A stretch of 64,000 bases of DNA from a virus: IMG/VR virus record IMGVR_UViG_3300032331_002637, positions 55,757-119,756 of that record. One strand, written 5' to 3'. Shown piece by piece: positions 1 to 10,480 of this stretch; position 1 is the stretch's first letter, and each line of letters begins with the position of its first letter. A program made the translations under genes and the position numbers. The notes beneath the pieces were generated by a model. That model was not told the origin of the DNA and made no database searches. It was given only the letters and a program-made list of their open reading frames with translations.

Positions 1-1
1 T

Positions 2-1315
2 GGTACATTTTTAAGTAATTGGTATTCACCTAGAGATGAGGCTAATTCTTATTTTACTGATCCTAGTTTCTTTGACAATAGCAATTATACATTGGAAAAA
101 TATGTATCTACTGCACCTGCTGGATATAGTGTAAATTATAAAAGAAGTAACCTAGATGGAGTACAAATTGATTTTGAACCATCGTCTTATAAAGCCATTC
201 AAAATTATGTAGGGATTTCTACAATAGAAGAATGGAACGGAACTCCCACTACAACTTCTTTTGAATTTAATGCAGTTCTTGTTTATTATGATGTTTACGA
301 TCCTAATAACCCAACAGATTCAGAAACAAATCTTTATGGTATTTTATTCTTAAATGATCCTGAGCCTGTTTCTATTAATGCAGCTAAATTCCCCAATTTC
401 AAGAAATTTAAGCCGGATCCTATTACTAAATTAAATGGTAATTCTTACGGATTCAAAATAAATCTTAAGTTTGATACTGATGTGGAAAGCACAGGAGTAG
501 AGCAAGCAATAAACGATTATTCTTCATTCTCGCTTTCTATCTTTATGGATGCAGCTACTGTTTTACAGGATGCAGCTAAGAATCTTAATGATAGAACATT
601 AGAGATAATGGGAATGCAGGATCAAATTACTGCATTGACAGATCTTATTATTAATACAGACGATAGCACAGATATAAAATTAAGATTAGATACAGTTGAA
701 AAATCATTACAAGCAAATCAAGCTCTTTTTGATAACACTCAAGATATCTTAAGTTTAATTGAAAGAAATAGCGATACTATACAAAATATATTACAGAATC
801 AGACATCTATAAACATGACTTATAACCTTGACCTTCTAAAAGATGGTGATGGTACTTTTGTCGATAGATCAACTCCTAATATATTAAAAGTTGATGTTAC
901 ACAGCAAGATTATAATATAGGAACTAATTCTTTATTTACTGTTAATCCTGTTGCTGGTAACACAGTATCACTTCAACTTTACACTAATTACCTTAAGCAT
1001 AAAAATAATGGATTATCTATAACAGCAAATAATGATATTGTTATTAAGATAGATGATACCACAAACAAATGGCAAAAGGGACAAGTTCTAAGATTAGTAA
1101 TAGGTGATGATATAGATTTGGGTATTTATTCTTTGGTTATTTTAACTGATTCTTTAGGGGAATATCCCAAAGGAACTCCTTCAGGAGTACCTTATTCTAG
1201 TGTAGTTGCAGGATTTATAAATATTCAATTTCAAAATGCTTCTTACAAACCTATCTTTGATATTGTTTGTGTAGATGATAAAAATCTAATATTTGAAGTA
1301 GACCAAATAAAATAA
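2..1315 (+). CDS. Tail or baseplate structural protein (5' end outside the window)
   Basis: The reading frame is open from base 2 without a stop, so the gene enters from the left and the TTG at 92 is not a real start. About 437 residues are visible. No catalytic motif is seen. A helical, coiled-coil-like stretch lies in the middle (encoded around 560-820), with heptad-like hydrophobic spacing. Beta-rich, Asn/Thr-rich sequence flanks it, as in phage baseplate or fibre proteins. The next gene starts 6 bases downstream and is also structural. The exact baseplate role cannot be assigned from sequence alone; tail location is inferred from the neighbours. Confidence 0.6.
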   Translation, partial: GTFLSNWYSPRDEANSYFTDPSFFDNSNYTLEKYVSTAPAGYSVNYKRSNLDGVQIDFEPSSYKAIQNYVGISTIEEWNGTPTTTSFEFNAVLVYYDVYDPNNPTDSETNLYGILFLNDPEPVSINAAKFPNFKKFKPDPITKLNGNSYGFKINLKFDTDVESTGVEQAINDYSSFSLSIFMDAATVLQDAAKNLNDRTLEIMGMQDQITALTDLIINTDDSTDIKLRLDTVEKSLQANQALFDNTQDILSLIERNSDTIQNILQNQTSINMTYNLDLLKDGDGTFVDRSTPNILKVDVTQQDYNIGTNSLFTVNPVAGNTVSLQLYTNYLKHKNNGLSITANNDIVIKIDDTTNKWQKGQVLRLVIGDDIDLGIYSLVILTDSLGEYPKGTPSGVPYSSVVAGFINIQFQNASYKPIFDIVCVDDKNLIFEVDQIK

Positions 1316-1321
1316 GATAAA

Positions 1322-4300
1322 ATGTCAAACACAAAAAATTCATTCTCTTCTTTAATAGCTCAATTTTTAAGGCTTCAAAAGAATTCTTTAGAAATCATAA
1401 ATAAATTGAATGATGTTGCGACATCATCTAAAGATTCTGTTCAAATTGAATTTTTGATGGACGATAACACTTCAGAGAATATTCAAATACCTTCTTATGG
1501 ATTTTTAAAATCTGAGATTAATAGAATTGATAAAAATGTATTAGCACTTTCTGGGTTAGAAGACACTACAGCAAATATTAGAAAATCTGATGGCACTGTT
1601 TCTAAAATATATCAGGCTAATATATTAAAGGATCCTTTATCACCAGGAAGTCTTCAAGTACCTGGTACATTTCAAGCTAGAAATAATTGGTTTTTTGAAT
1701 CATTTTTAAATCCTCTTCTTTATGTTTCTATTGATGTAGAGAATCAGATCCCAGTAAATTCTGAAAATGTTTACGTAAAAAGAATTATAGCTAACACTCA
1801 AACTGATGTGCAAAAAGCATATTTCGATGCTAATTTAAAAGGAAGAAATGATATTACTGATTCTGATTTTATTGATTCATTAAAAAGCCAGGGAATTCAA
1901 TATTTTACTGATGAGCAAATAAATGAATTAGAATTAAGAACAATAAGATATATTGGATCTTTTGGAGTACTTAGAATTTATGACGAAGAAACTCAGGTAA
2001 CAGAAAATGGTATCACATCAACTAATACTGTTAGAAAATATAAGTTAACCACATTAAGATATACAGATACTTTAGCAACATCAACAGATTCTAGAACCCT
2101 AACAAAAGGTGACACTTTAATGACATCTGGAGGAACTAAATATGAAATAACATCAATTGATACCACTAATCAAACAGTATCTTTAAAAAGATTATTTGGA
2201 TTTGAAGCAATAAAAATAGGGGATAATTCTCTTACTATTTATTCTAATGTTTTATCGGATAGAATGGTAGATGTTAATGTGGGATTTGATGAAAGACAAG
2301 CTATTTTTATTAAATCTATCGACGGTGATTTTAATGTTGCATCTAGTAAATATAGTCCTGGTGTTTGTTTCTTATCTAATGAATTACAAATAAACACATC
2401 TGATGGGGTTAAGACATTATCTGAATTCTATTCTTCACAAGTTTCGGATTTTAGTAAGATATTTATTTCTTCTGCTAAGGAGAATGTTATTCCTGCAGTT
2501 TACGGACAAACACCTTCTGCTCCTATAGTTTCCCCTGGAAACTTTAAGGTAGTTAAAGTGAATTCACAGATAACAGATTCTAAAGAAAATGTAGATTTTA
2601 AAGATAAAATTAAAATTAAAACCTCTTTAAAAAATGAAATAGGATCAATAGATAGAGCAATATCACAGACAAGAAAACAGCTTTCTGAGCTAACTACAAC
2701 TTCTAAAGGGAAAACACCTACTGCTGAATACAAGAAATTAAACGATAAGATCACTTCATTAGGCAAAGATAAACAAATCAGAACAGATTTATTAGCTACT
2801 ACAATTACCGAAGTTAATAATCTAACTATTGCAGCACCTGAATTAACGGAGGCTCCTAAATATAGAGTCAGAGGATTTTGGCCTATACCTGAGCCAATTA
2901 TTGATTCTAAAACGGGAGAACAGAATATTGTTCAATTTAATGTGAGATACAGATACCTTTCATTAACAGGAAATTCTAATGGTACAACTCAGATTGATTA
3001 TGTAGACAATAATGGGGTACAAAAGACTGGACAATTTACAAATTGGACACAGTTTACAAGCGATTTAAGAAAGAAAGTATATGATTCTAATACTGGAACA
3101 TATGTTTGGCAAATTGAAGATGTTAGTGATGCTAATACGGTAAATATAAATCAATTAGATATTGCTATAACCAAAGGAGAAAAGGTTGAAATACAAGTTC
3201 AATCTATATCTGAAGCTGGTTGGCCCACTAATCCTTTGACTTCTGATTGGTCAACTTCTGCTATAGTGGAATTCCCTGCTAATTTGGTTGTGTCAATAGA
3301 CAACGGTGCTTTTATAGCACAAAATAGTATGGATCAGGCTGTAGTTAAAGTACAGGAGGATTTACAAGCTAAAGGATTAGACCAACATTTATCTACACAG
3401 TTTACATCTGGTGATAAATTTTATGCTCATAATTCATCTGCTATTGCATCAGGATTCTTTGATGGAGCAGGAAAAGCATTAGATTTATTTCAGAAGTTAA
3501 CTCAAATTGACAATGAATTACAATCATTAAGAGCATTAGTAGCTAAAGCAAAAGGCACTTTAGGTGTTTATATAAGAAGCGGTGGTACCTCTAATAAGAT
3601 TAATCCTGGTAGTACAGTTAATTTATTTGCTGGATATTATGATCAATTAATAGATCTTTCAAATCCAGGTAATAAAGGTAAAATAGCAACTGTGATTTAT
3701 TACCTAGAATTAAGAAACGAAGCTGCTACACCTTTAGAGCTTTCTTCTTTAATACCAGGAGGACAAGGTGTTAAAGCACCTATCACAATAAGCGGACAGA
3801 ACGATTATAACAATAACAGAAAATACGGAGAAACGCCAATTCAATTATCGGGTATTAACTCTGCTAATGTTGATGTTACTACACCAGGAGCATTTATACA
3901 AGCATCAGGATATCAAAGTGGTAATGCCTATTCACAATTTGTTTACACTAGGTATAAGAGTGTGGGATTAGGCGAGAATCTTTATTTTATTCCACCTACG
4001 GGTTTAATATGGAGTAGTACTCAAGGTACTGCTGATGGCACATCACAATTACCTATAAATAATGATGGTATACTTATGCCTTTTGAGCAACCAGGAGCTC
4101 CTGGAGGAGCTGGTGCTAATGCTAATATTTGGAGCGGAACTTATACTTCAGCTTTACCTGATGGAAATGGTAGTCTAAATGAATTTTGTGTACATATATC
4201 GCATCCTGATATAAATGATGGATCTTCCAATTCTTTTTCTAATTTAGAAAGACCATTAGTAACTGGATCTGGAACTATGGCTTATCCTGCATTCAGACAT

Positions 4301-4819
4301 GCTTTAGGATTTGAGACTGACACTAATATAACATCTTCCTTATCGACAAGTTTACAAACACTTTCTACTCAACAATTAAAATACTATCCAGCTAATTCGG
4401 CATCAGCATTTGGTATTGACGATAATGCTTATCCTAATAAATTAGGATTTATAGATTCTGATGAGTTCTTATGTGGTAAGTACTCTTGTGGATCTTATTT
4501 ATTTATAGCACCAACCTCACACACTGCAATACAAATAGAAGGATCAACACAGTTAGCTAAAAAGACATTAGAGTTTGGACAAGAAAACGCAATAACAGTT
4601 CCTTTAATTTTTCAAATGAGAGCTCAAGATAAATTAGGATTTATTGGAGGATGGAGAAATGCTGGTAACCTTAAAAATATCACATACAGTAAAAAAATAG
4701 GAATAGATATACAAGTAAGAAACGAGGATTTATTTTCTCTTGACGTTCTTGTAACCGGAAGCTATACTAAAACTTCGTTAGTTTCTCCAGCTTATTCACA
4801 AAGTAATCAAACTATTTAA
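1322..4819 (+). CDS. Large tail/baseplate protein with fibronectin-III-like region
   Basis: The 1165-residue protein is Ser/Thr/Asn-rich and beta-rich, typical of a virion surface or baseplate component. Residues about 430-500 form a charged helical stretch. Residues about 506-650 resemble a fibronectin type III domain, with alternating beta strands, a VRYRYLS-like strand and a closing segment ending in DWSTSAIVEFP. The C-terminal half is Gly/Ala/Asn-rich with long beta segments and may be a receptor- or assembly-facing domain. It starts 6 bases after the preceding structural gene and ends 3 bases before the next. I recognise no T4 orthologue; a wedge or fibre-connector role is possible. Confidence 0.6.
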   Translation: MSNTKNSFSSLIAQFLRLQKNSLEIINKLNDVATSSKDSVQIEFLMDDNTSENIQIPSYGFLKSEINRIDKNVLALSGLEDTTANIRKSDGTVSKIYQANILKDPLSPGSLQVPGTFQARNNWFFESFLNPLLYVSIDVENQIPVNSENVYVKRIIANTQTDVQKAYFDANLKGRNDITDSDFIDSLKSQGIQYFTDEQINELELRTIRYIGSFGVLRIYDEETQVTENGITSTNTVRKYKLTTLRYTDTLATSTDSRTLTKGDTLMTSGGTKYEITSIDTTNQTVSLKRLFGFEAIKIGDNSLTIYSNVLSDRMVDVNVGFDERQAIFIKSIDGDFNVASSKYSPGVCFLSNELQINTSDGVKTLSEFYSSQVSDFSKIFISSAKENVIPAVYGQTPSAPIVSPGNFKVVKVNSQITDSKENVDFKDKIKIKTSLKNEIGSIDRAISQTRKQLSELTTTSKGKTPTAEYKKLNDKITSLGKDKQIRTDLLATTITEVNNLTIAAPELTEAPKYRVRGFWPIPEPIIDSKTGEQNIVQFNVRYRYLSLTGNSNGTTQIDYVDNNGVQKTGQFTNWTQFTSDLRKKVYDSNTGTYVWQIEDVSDANTVNINQLDIAITKGEKVEIQVQSISEAGWPTNPLTSDWSTSAIVEFPANLVVSIDNGAFIAQNSMDQAVVKVQEDLQAKGLDQHLSTQFTSGDKFYAHNSSAIASGFFDGAGKALDLFQKLTQIDNELQSLRALVAKAKGTLGVYIRSGGTSNKINPGSTVNLFAGYYDQLIDLSNPGNKGKIATVIYYLELRNEAATPLELSSLIPGGQGVKAPITISGQNDYNNNRKYGETPIQLSGINSANVDVTTPGAFIQASGYQSGNAYSQFVYTRYKSVGLGENLYFIPPTGLIWSSTQGTADGTSQLPINNDGILMPFEQPGAPGGAGANANIWSGTYTSALPDGNGSLNEFCVHISHPDINDGSSNSFSNLERPLVTGSGTMAYPAFRHALGFETDTNITSSLSTSLQTLSTQQLKYYPANSASAFGIDDNAYPNKLGFIDSDEFLCGKYSCGSYLFIAPTSHTAIQIEGSTQLAKKTLEFGQENAITVPLIFQMRAQDKLGFIGGWRNAGNLKNITYSKKIGIDIQVRNEDLFSLDVLVTGSYTKTSLVSPAYSQSNQTI

Positions 4820-4822
4820 TAA

Positions 4823-7800
4823 GTGGCTAGAAAAATAATAAAACAGACCTCATCTTTTGGGGTACTTAGAGCAAATCCTAGAATATCTGGTAATGTTAAA
4901 ATAACAGTGGATTCTAGTAAAGGGATCTGGCTTAATTCGATAGATTCTAATTCGGAAATGTCTAATAGTGCTTATAAAGGATTTAGTATATCACCGGATT
5001 CATCATTTGATAAGGATTTATATAGATTTTTTGACGAGGGGAAGACTCCACCGCAATTTGTTTTTGGACTTATTGGAGAAGAAGAACCTGTACAAAACCA
5101 AACGAATGACCTATCTAGCACATATAATTTCTTTTATAGCTCAGGTGTATCACCTTTAGCTTCTGATAGATATTCGGAAGATTTCACTTATCTTGCACCT
5201 TTATGGCTAGGTGAGGATATTCCTGATCATTTTGTTATATTCAAAGTGAATGATCCTATAGATTATTCTTATAAGATACCGGTTACATCTTTAGTAGTGG
5301 GAAAATTATATAAAGTATTACAGGACACAACAGTAGATGCTACTGCTCCTGGTTACTTACCTTATAAAATATCAAGTAATACTGTTACATATACGGACGG
5401 AAATGTTTTTACTGCTGCATCTACATTATTTAATGTTACACAAGGAAGCGGAACAGTGATATTATTAGATTCTTCTTATAATATAAGCTCCGTAGAGGAC
5501 ACAGAAAACCATTTCTATGATAAGATCTTACCTAAGGCTACAATAGTGTCTACGTTCGATCTCACTGAAGATTCTGATATTGGTAAATATTTAAGAAAAA
5601 TAAAAACAACTCCAGGATATACGGAGAATTTAATAGACGCAAGATTTGAAGATAATCAATTAACTACATTTAATGGGGTTAATTATAACGTTGGTATATT
5701 TGATAAGAAAGGCGATTATCTTTTCGACTATTATGAAAATGCAGAAACACAAATAGGATTTGAAGATTTTATAACTAACGGATTTAGAAATAATGGAATT
5801 CTTAGTTATAAACTACTAAATATGGAATTCCTATTTAATGATACAGACTCAGAAAATTACACCATAAATAGATATTTTGGACTTTATGTTAATGCTCCAG
5901 AGTTAGCTAAATTTAAACTTGATGGGGATTCACTATTTAAAAGTCTTGGATCTTCAGGAAATACACCAATACCAGATAGAAACGATAAGGGATATTATAA
6001 CCAAGAAAATAGTTATTTCCAATACAACGACAATGGTGTTAGAATTTATATAGATCCCAATTATATCACTGGTGTTCTTCCAAATTCTGATGATGTAAAC
6101 ATTTTAGAGCAAACCAAATTATTTTGGATAAAAGATAAGAATGGAAATTTTCATTCATTAAAGAGAGAAATAGATTATGGAATAACTTCTCCGGCTTCTT
6201 CTTATACAACTTATGGATTAGGTCCAACAGAGAATGAATTAGTTATACAAGATGTTTCTTTAGATCTTAGTTTACTTACTGGTAAAGATGATTCAACAAA
6301 GAAACAATATAAAGCAGTAAGCACGGGGGAAAAAGGAAGAGGATATTCAGTAATAAGAATTGGCGGAACGTTAACAAACAACAATGAAAATTGTTTCTTA
6401 TTTTATAATCCATTAGGAGCTTATGGAGTTCCTGGTTCTAAATATGATATACTTAGAGCTTCTGATATGTCTTCGATTGTAGATGAATGGGGTCCTGGAA
6501 GTTTTTATTCTCAGGATAGCACATACTATTATCATGCAGGAGGAACAAAAGAAGATATAGCAAAAGCATTATCCGGATTATTAAACAGTTTTAATTATAA
6601 TTCATTTGAAGCATTTGAATCTGGTGATGAATTAGTAATAAGAACTAAAGCAACAGGTACACAGGAAAATAATAAATATTATCTTGACTTCTTTTTAAAT
6701 CTGTCAACTAATCAAAGAATGCCAGATTCACAAAGAGGTATCGTTTTTATAAACGAGAAAGATGCCTGTGATATAAACCAAAAGCAATCTTTTGTTGGAG
6801 GATCTAATTATTCTAATACTAGAATAAAAGTTAAAATAGAAGATGCAAATAAAATAGAAGTTGGTAAAACTTTTATTGACACAGTAAAAAATACATCAAC
6901 CGATTCTTTTAGCGGATTATCAACATATTCTAATAAGTCTTCATCTGTAGTTATAGGTAAGTATAGGTTCATTGATCAATATTCTAAAGATGAAAAGGGT
7001 GAGATTATAGGAATTAAAGACTTTGAAACTCATGCAACTTTAGAGATTAAGAATTTCACAGAAACTGTAGCCATTGGCTCATCTGGAGATATCTCTGCAT
7101 TTAATACATACGATATACCTTTAGGAGTATTCTCATTCTACGGTCTAAGAGAGATTGATATGGATTTTTGGTCAAGTCAATATGGCTATACACCCACTGA
7201 GGAATATTATAAATACTTAGATGTTCAGCCTTCTGGAGTTACTAAAATAATTCCAGGTAAAACATATTTTGTATCTAATGGAGCAGAAATAACATACGGG
7301 GCTTCATCTATAAATGGTCCTGATTTCTTTGAAGGTATTGCAGGAGATGAAGAATATACTTTAGTTACTTCTTCTACAGGAGCAGAGTCTAATGTTTTTC
7401 CCACATTATCATCAAGAGGTCTTATAACATCGGGAATAACAGGAAGTAATTTTGATTATACTTTCTATCCCGATTTAGATGCTTTCCCTGGATTTTATGG
7501 GATACAATCTCTACAATTTATTAATAATACTAATGGTATTGATACTAAATATGATGTATTAAATTTTGGTAAATTAGACTCTGAATATGATTACACTCAA
7601 GATAATTATAATCCTGAATTTGCTTTAAAAAGTAGGGTAAGTCCTTATATAACAAAATGGGTTTATAACGGAGGAACAGATATTAGAGGAAATGGATACA
7701 GACTAAATTCAAATATTGCTTTTAGTCCTCTAAATTTCTCACCAAGCTTTTTTAAAAGATCGCAAGATCCACAATACTTTACCCACGAATGGTATCATCT

Positions 7801-10438
7801 ACAGAAACCCCCTTATTCTATACCAGAATCAAATCTTCATATTGATAAAAATTATTTAGCAGAAGAAATAGATGAGACTTTATTGACTGATACCAATCCT
7901 GCTTTAAGAGATTATTTCTTAGATTATTTCTCAATTGAAGGTGAGGATCTTAATCCTTATTACCCTACAAGTTCAACAATTGATAAAATAGATTTAACGG
8001 AAAGATTCTCACTGTTCAATTTCAATTCAGGAAATGGATTTTCTGAAACATTATATAGAGGAGCTAAGGTAAGGATCAAGAGAACATTTACTGATTATGC
8101 ACAGGGTGAATCTATAAAATATGTAGATGATGATACATTTTATGATGATTACAAATTCTCTTGTGTAATAGTTCCTATAAAAAATATAAGTGACGAGATA
8201 CAGACACCGGTAAAAGTTAAAATTATTGAAAATAGAACTTTTAAAAATATCACTTTTGTTGTTGAGGTTCTTATTGAAGATGCTAGAGCATTAGATTTTG
8301 AAAATATTAGCCCGGAACTTCAATATTTGAATCTTGACTATTTCTTACTTTATTCTCTAAAAGATAAATTAGATAGTCAATATTATCCAGTAAGTTCACC
8401 ACCTAGTTGGTTACCTAATAATGATATTGAATTACCAAAAATAGGAGATGTTAAACTTTCTTCTGCTTTGAATGTCTCAACCAATCCCAATTCACAAGGA
8501 TTTTTCTCTATAGTTAATAGTTCTACAACAGGAGATTCTGGAACTATATATGTGGTACCAAATCCTAATTATGAATCAGATCTAAGAGATGAAATTAATT
8601 TTACATATTTACCTAGTGTGGTACCTTCTGTAGCTGGTCCAAATTCAACTAGCCCAGGATCTTTCTACGGAATAGTAGGAAATTCGGGAGTAGGAGGTGG
8701 TTATACTTTACCTTTCCCTACTGGAGTTTCAGAAGATTCTGTTAAATTCACAGCTATTGATGCTAATTATGGATTTGATTTCAGTGAAATTGGTTTAGCA
8801 GGTCCTTTAGATATACCATCAACCGCTAATTACACTGCTATTTCGAATATACCAATTTATCAAAGAGAAGGAGGCAAATCATACTGGGGTAATATCTTAG
8901 AAAAAATATCATTTGCTAATTTATCACTTTGGGTTAATACTGAATATCCATATATAGAATATAAGACTTATGTGTGGAATGAAACGACTAATACCACGGA
9001 TATTTTAGATAATCAGTTTGTTTTAGAATTCATTAAACCTTCTACATTTGTTCAAAATTCTATTCTATTTCCAGAAGAAATAGAAGATAAACCTCAAGAG
9101 CTTTCTTTATTTAATGTGGGATATAATATAACTGAATTAGAAGGAGAAACAGAATTATATAGATATGGCGGCGGTTATATTCCTAGCTTTAGAGAGATTC
9201 TAAAATTTGAGAATGTAAAGTATGATATACCTTTATGGACTACGCCTTCTGCTTATACATTTACTGTTAAAGTTACAGATAAAATAGAGGGGACAGAACT
9301 ATATGATTTAGGTGCTAATTTATGTTACGAAATAAACGGGAACACACAAGGGGAAATATCATTAATCAAAGGTGTCACTTATTTCTTTAATCTTAGCGAT
9401 TCTAGTAATACTGGATATCAGATATATTTTTCTCGAAATAATATTGGCAATTCTTATTCCACTGATGCTTTAACTCAAGGATATAGCTTAATTGGAACAC
9501 CAGGAACTTCAGGATCTTATGTAATGTTTAAAGTTCCCTATGACTTTTCTTCTGAAGTTTATTATGTTGCAGAGGGTGGAAAATATATGGGACATAAAAT
9601 AAATGTAATAGATTCTATAGAATATTCATATTGTTCTTTTGGACCTGGTAAGGATAATTTTGGAAACGTTAAAAACGTTAACTATTATAAATATGCAACT
9701 AATTGGATATTTAGAATAGGACAGAATTCTCCATATAATCCCGCTTATAATTTAATAGGTGAAACACCAGTAGATAAGAGAGATATTTCTCTTTTTGAGA
9801 GCTCTTGGGACGCAGGATTTTATAGACAATACTCAGGTCCTACTGGATATGTGAGTTTGCCGGGAACTAAAAATATGAAAGAAGAAAAATCTTTCTTTGG
9901 TAGCAAAGTAATGCAAACCCCTGACACAATTAATTCACAAAAACAGATTGTTTATCCTAATTCACTTAAAGGTGTATTAGATCTTAATTATAACAATTAT
10001 GCTAATTACGAAATACTTTGGGAAAACACGCCAACAGAACTAAGAGGTGTTCTATTAGTTGATAGAATGTTAACAAGATTCTTCTTAGAAAATGGAGGTA
10101 AAGAATCTTTTAATAAATTTATAATTCCTGAATTTGGATTTGGTAGTTTGTCTGATGTAGATGATGATTTTATAGAATACATAAAATTAAATGTATTACC
10201 TATTTTCCAATCTAAAGATAACGGATCTTATTTGAAAAAAACTCCAATTGCAGACACACAGACATTAATTCCTGTTACTGGAGATCTTGCAGATTACCAA
10301 AAATTAATAAATGGCTATTACCCTTCACAAGAGATTAGATACACTAAAGTTAACGAATTAAAATACGAATTTAGAATACCAAAGGATCCTTCATTTAATT
10401 ATTCTCTAGCATTTTCTATACAGATAGGAAAAATTTAA
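4823..10438 (+). CDS. Giant tail/baseplate structural protein (1871 aa)
   Basis: The gene starts with GTG, three bases after the previous stop. The 1871 residues are rich in Tyr, Asn, Ser and Gly, with many short beta-type segments and no enzyme motif, signal peptide or membrane segment. Such proteins in large myoviruses usually build the baseplate periphery or fibres. Tyr-Asn-rich segments are spread along the whole length, but no exact internal repeat stands out. It sits in an apparent structural operon between another large structural gene and a collagen-like protein. The specific T4 counterpart, if any, is not recognisable. Confidence 0.55.
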   Translation: MARKIIKQTSSFGVLRANPRISGNVKITVDSSKGIWLNSIDSNSEMSNSAYKGFSISPDSSFDKDLYRFFDEGKTPPQFVFGLIGEEEPVQNQTNDLSSTYNFFYSSGVSPLASDRYSEDFTYLAPLWLGEDIPDHFVIFKVNDPIDYSYKIPVTSLVVGKLYKVLQDTTVDATAPGYLPYKISSNTVTYTDGNVFTAASTLFNVTQGSGTVILLDSSYNISSVEDTENHFYDKILPKATIVSTFDLTEDSDIGKYLRKIKTTPGYTENLIDARFEDNQLTTFNGVNYNVGIFDKKGDYLFDYYENAETQIGFEDFITNGFRNNGILSYKLLNMEFLFNDTDSENYTINRYFGLYVNAPELAKFKLDGDSLFKSLGSSGNTPIPDRNDKGYYNQENSYFQYNDNGVRIYIDPNYITGVLPNSDDVNILEQTKLFWIKDKNGNFHSLKREIDYGITSPASSYTTYGLGPTENELVIQDVSLDLSLLTGKDDSTKKQYKAVSTGEKGRGYSVIRIGGTLTNNNENCFLFYNPLGAYGVPGSKYDILRASDMSSIVDEWGPGSFYSQDSTYYYHAGGTKEDIAKALSGLLNSFNYNSFEAFESGDELVIRTKATGTQENNKYYLDFFLNLSTNQRMPDSQRGIVFINEKDACDINQKQSFVGGSNYSNTRIKVKIEDANKIEVGKTFIDTVKNTSTDSFSGLSTYSNKSSSVVIGKYRFIDQYSKDEKGEIIGIKDFETHATLEIKNFTETVAIGSSGDISAFNTYDIPLGVFSFYGLREIDMDFWSSQYGYTPTEEYYKYLDVQPSGVTKIIPGKTYFVSNGAEITYGASSINGPDFFEGIAGDEEYTLVTSSTGAESNVFPTLSSRGLITSGITGSNFDYTFYPDLDAFPGFYGIQSLQFINNTNGIDTKYDVLNFGKLDSEYDYTQDNYNPEFALKSRVSPYITKWVYNGGTDIRGNGYRLNSNIAFSPLNFSPSFFKRSQDPQYFTHEWYHLQKPPYSIPESNLHIDKNYLAEEIDETLLTDTNPALRDYFLDYFSIEGEDLNPYYPTSSTIDKIDLTERFSLFNFNSGNGFSETLYRGAKVRIKRTFTDYAQGESIKYVDDDTFYDDYKFSCVIVPIKNISDEIQTPVKVKIIENRTFKNITFVVEVLIEDARALDFENISPELQYLNLDYFLLYSLKDKLDSQYYPVSSPPSWLPNNDIELPKIGDVKLSSALNVSTNPNSQGFFSIVNSSTTGDSGTIYVVPNPNYESDLRDEINFTYLPSVVPSVAGPNSTSPGSFYGIVGNSGVGGGYTLPFPTGVSEDSVKFTAIDANYGFDFSEIGLAGPLDIPSTANYTAISNIPIYQREGGKSYWGNILEKISFANLSLWVNTEYPYIEYKTYVWNETTNTTDILDNQFVLEFIKPSTFVQNSILFPEEIEDKPQELSLFNVGYNITELEGETELYRYGGGYIPSFREILKFENVKYDIPLWTTPSAYTFTVKVTDKIEGTELYDLGANLCYEINGNTQGEISLIKGVTYFFNLSDSSNTGYQIYFSRNNIGNSYSTDALTQGYSLIGTPGTSGSYVMFKVPYDFSSEVYYVAEGGKYMGHKINVIDSIEYSYCSFGPGKDNFGNVKNVNYYKYATNWIFRIGQNSPYNPAYNLIGETPVDKRDISLFESSWDAGFYRQYSGPTGYVSLPGTKNMKEEKSFFGSKVMQTPDTINSQKQIVYPNSLKGVLDLNYNNYANYEILWENTPTELRGVLLVDRMLTRFFLENGGKESFNKFIIPEFGFGSLSDVDDDFIEYIKLNVLPIFQSKDNGSYLKKTPIADTQTLIPVTGDLADYQKLINGYYPSQEIRYTKVNELKYEFRIPKDPSFNYSLAFSIQIGKI

Positions 10439-10480
10439 TGAGGATCGAATTTTTGATATATATTGTAACTATAAATAGAG

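Noticed and set aside
92-94. TTG as start of the first structural gene
   Set aside because: The frame is open to the left edge with structural-protein-like sequence before it, so the gene starts outside the window.
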